21,278 nt of DNA from Saccoglossus kowalevskii (lineage: Eukaryota > Hemichordata > Enteropneusta > Harrimaniidae): assembly GCF_000003605.2 (NCBI RefSeq), contig NW_003156735.1:703430-724707 (forward strand). Reading direction: 5' to 3'. Position 1 is the first letter of the stretch; each line of letters opens with the position of its first letter. The notes beneath the pieces are model-generated. The model worked only from the letters and a program-made list of their open reading frames with translations. It ran no database searches and was not told where the DNA came from. Made by a program: the position numbers and the translations under genes. Shown here in pieces: positions 18,901-21,278 of this stretch.

Positions 18901-19310
18901 TTGTGTGTTGGCTGGTTATTTCTTAGCTCCTAAACCGCAATTGAAAACAAAATCAACGTTGTAGGTCATCGTTGGCGGTGTTTAAGGAATTGAAAAATGT
19001 TACAAATAGGCCAACAATAACATCCAACATTCCTGTGTTGTATTTATTAATTCTACATGTATTTACTTTCTGGGGGGAAATCACTGGCAGCTCTCAGATA
19101 GTATGGCGTTATAATTACTGGGCGTCTGATGAGACCTTGTAATAAAATAAAAAGTCACGTTTTCTGGTTTGTAATATCATCATGCGTTCACTGTGATATG
19201 TGCTTCTGTTTACCACGGCGACCTTGACAATTTTCTATACCCAATCTGATTAAAATAAGTTCCTGTTATTTTTATATAATTATAGTTATTTTTGACGTTA
19301 AGAAAGTATT
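18900..19310. promoter_or_regulatory. Presumed nemp1 5' UTR and promoter region
   Basis: This is the upstream flank of the gene. I see no TATA box at a sensible distance and no clear initiator. A few CpG steps remain but there is no obvious island. Assignment rests only on position. Confidence 0.35.
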
Positions 19311-19322
19311 AACATAAATATT

Positions 19323-19324
19323 AA

Positions 19325-19391
<67 letters not shown>
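19323..19391 (+). repeat. (ATAA)n microsatellite
   Basis: About 17 units of AATA/ATAA are followed by AATAATAAT-type repeats to about 19420. Its true length may be misassembled. Confidence 0.95.
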
Positions 19392-19392
<1 letters not shown>

Positions 19393-20008
19393 AAAAATTA
19401 TTAATAATAATAATAAATATTTTTTTAAGTTGCCGGAAATGACCAAACCTTGACAAAATTGCGATTTTTGAAACCTTTTTTCATTTGTTCCTATGGTAAA
19501 TTGGTTTCGTTGTATCCCAGAATGTTACGTATGGTCAACAAATTATATGTTGTTACAGAATGGGTGCTTATAGTTGTTCTAAATTCTGTAACAATTACAT
19601 TTTGTGATCAATTAATGCTTCAAAGTGAATTATGATAAAAGCGTTCCTAAAGGAATTAAATTGTTACCTGTTCTCTGACAGTGATTCTCCAAAAAATATT
19701 TCATAATGGGTAACACCTATAAACAGAAAAATAATCATAATTACTTAACTTTGTTTAATTGCTACTACTATCTTTATTACTCTACCCACTAATGGTGATT
19801 TAAGAATCAATGAAAGCAGCAACATCTTTATTCGAGCCACGTTTCTTCTAGTAAAACTGAAATATTATAAAAAAGAAATATTTATTAAATTGTTCGACAA
19901 TTTCTTTTAGTATTTACTTTGTTAATTAAAAACTATTATTACAATCGTCTTTCAACATTGCCATATGAACCATTTGTTTTGGCTATCAAATAATATTCGA
20001 TTGAATAT

Positions 20009-20133
20009 GAGGTTATTACGAGTATACCTCAAAGTATGCACGAAGATAGTACTGTGTACCAGCTGGAGTATCGACCGACGCGCAGCAGCGTTCTGTCTGA
20101 GTGCATACTTTGAGGTATTCTCGTAATAACCTT
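20009..20133. repeat. Hairpin with 33-bp arms (MITE-like)
   Basis: Arms 20009-20041 and 20101-20133 are inverses with one or two mismatches (GTGCATACTTTGAGGTAT then (A/T)CTCGTAATAACCT). A 59-bp spacer with several CpG steps separates them. It may be a small foldback element. No clear target duplication was found. Confidence 0.75.
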
Positions 20134-20648
20134 ATTATTATACAGCTTTTCCTTCCAAAGAATCATAGAAATGCCGAAGTAAAAAGTTTAGAACAGAATT
20201 GGCGAACTTCTTTGTGTGGAGTACAGTTAAACCCGATGGCAGCCATGTTTGTTTGTATTATTAGAGGACTCTTACGCGAGTAATCATACCATATTCGGAA
20301 TTCGCATTTCCTTATATGGTAGGATGAAAATACCCCGTAAAATACCACAAAATTACGGCATGCTGTAACTTATGGCGTTACGTTGACAGATGTATAATAA
20401 TAATTATTACTAGGTAAATTCTGTCTCTCAGTATGCTGTTTCTAATTTAGGTTGTAGGCATAGTGAAAGAAAATGTCATTGTTAAGTAGTGATATTATTG
20501 ATTTTCACGTTACTTGCTCTATACTCAGGCTGGTTGTCGTATTCGGCGAAAATTACGAGCGCGTATTGATATGTATATTAGATAATTGAAGGTGATTATG
20601 TGTATTATGTGACGTCCGTTCGTAATTATTCACAGTCCGTGCGCGGCC

Positions 20649-20714
20649 ATGGATTTATTATATGACAGTCTACATGAAATCGACTACAGTTGTAATCTTT
20701 ATCATCCAAATCCA
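20649..20714 (+). CDS. Possible first exon of a divergent gene
   Basis: ATG at 20649 lies in a strong start context (GCGGCCATGG). It opens 22 codons beginning MDLLYDSLHEIDYSC before a possible GTTAAG donor at 20715, and the frame otherwise stops at 20747. The local sequence (CGTGCGCGGCC) is CpG-richer than its surroundings. No family was recognised and no second exon was found, so this is speculative. Confidence 0.2.
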
Positions 20715-20870
20715 GTTAAGTCTATGTGCATTTATTATCTCTTTTAAATTGATGTCATAAATCATGCATTTGTCGTGTTTGAGAGAAAACTACAATATCC
20801 TGGTAATATGTTTATTTTTAAAACAGGTGGGTGAACATCAATGAGACTTGTTTGTGATGAATAAAATACT

Positions 20871-20895
20871 GGTATGGTATGGTATGGTATGGTAT
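20871..20895 (+). repeat. (GGTAT)5 minisatellite
   Basis: Five head-to-tail GGTAT units follow AATAAAATACT. The rest of 20750-21278 is AT-rich and I see nothing else in it. Confidence 0.95.
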
Positions 20896-21278
20896 TTCTA
20901 TTATTGTCTCATTGCGGATATTATCTATCTGTTTACAATAAAGACATATATAATTATATTTAAAAAAAAGAGATAACAACCGCTTGTTTGTTAGGTGAAC
21001 AACTTTTATAATTCGTACCATCACAACTGTTTTTTTTTAAAGAATCGTTGTGTTGTCTAGATGATGTTTAAGTCCATCTAATTGTAAGAGTTTACAAAAC
21101 AAGAACAAATAAAAACAATAAATGTGCCAGTCTAATTAAACAAGAGTTTTGTCTTCAATTGTTAATTTCTGATACCTACATGCGTCGATCGGTAATAATG
21201 CCGGATATGCAAATACAAATGTCGGTGAATAGTGTAGTTCAGATGCGACATGACGTCTTTTTAGCAAACTACCGGGGG

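Overview
This window is animal nuclear DNA, probably from a marine invertebrate. It is AT-rich, has no long open reading frames and no bacterial gene layout. It carries one intron-split gene, several classes of eukaryotic transposon remnants, and microsatellites. The phylum cannot be fixed from the sequence. The abundance of ACATGTA-type words, (GGAC)n and short foldback elements made me think of a mollusc or another lophotrochozoan, but that is a weak impression.

The one protein-coding gene I can call firmly is a complete NEMP gene (nuclear envelope integral membrane protein, NEMP1/TMEM194 family). It lies on the minus strand from the start codon at 18895 to the stop at 5124. Eight coding exons (18802-18895, 18215-18333, 14554-14788, 13363-13435, 12856-12949, 8927-9282, 6501-6662, 5124-5286) join in frame at GT/AG borders. 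They give a 431-residue protein with a signal peptide, a lumenal domain, five or six membrane segments, and the conserved nucleoplasmic tail (LTEEEY, SPDC, acidic C-terminus). It is close in length to the human protein (444 residues from memory).

The introns hold most of the remaining structure. Intron 7 (between exons 7 and 8) has a Tc1/mariner-like MITE with a TA duplication and a GGAC microsatellite. Intron 6 has a triplicated 157-bp tandem repeat and a second duplicated repeat. Intron 5 holds a 2.87-kb DIRS-type tyrosine-recombinase retrotransposon. It has inverted terminal repeats, an internal complementary region and a decayed recombinase on the minus strand; a separate foldback element lies beside it. 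Intron 3 has a 110-bp tandem triplication. Intron 2 has a 1.25-kb hAT element carrying a 5' exon of a hAT/ZNF862-like protein, a second copy of one MITE end, and a 935-bp segment bounded by perfect 30-bp inverted repeats.

The flanks are mostly empty. Positions 1-5100, downstream of the gene, look like 3' UTR plus intergenic DNA. Positions 18900-21278, upstream, contain a long ATAA microsatellite, a 33-bp-arm hairpin and a GGTAT repeat. They also contain a possible but unproven first exon of a divergent gene at 20649. I saw no rRNA, CRISPR array or prokaryotic operon.
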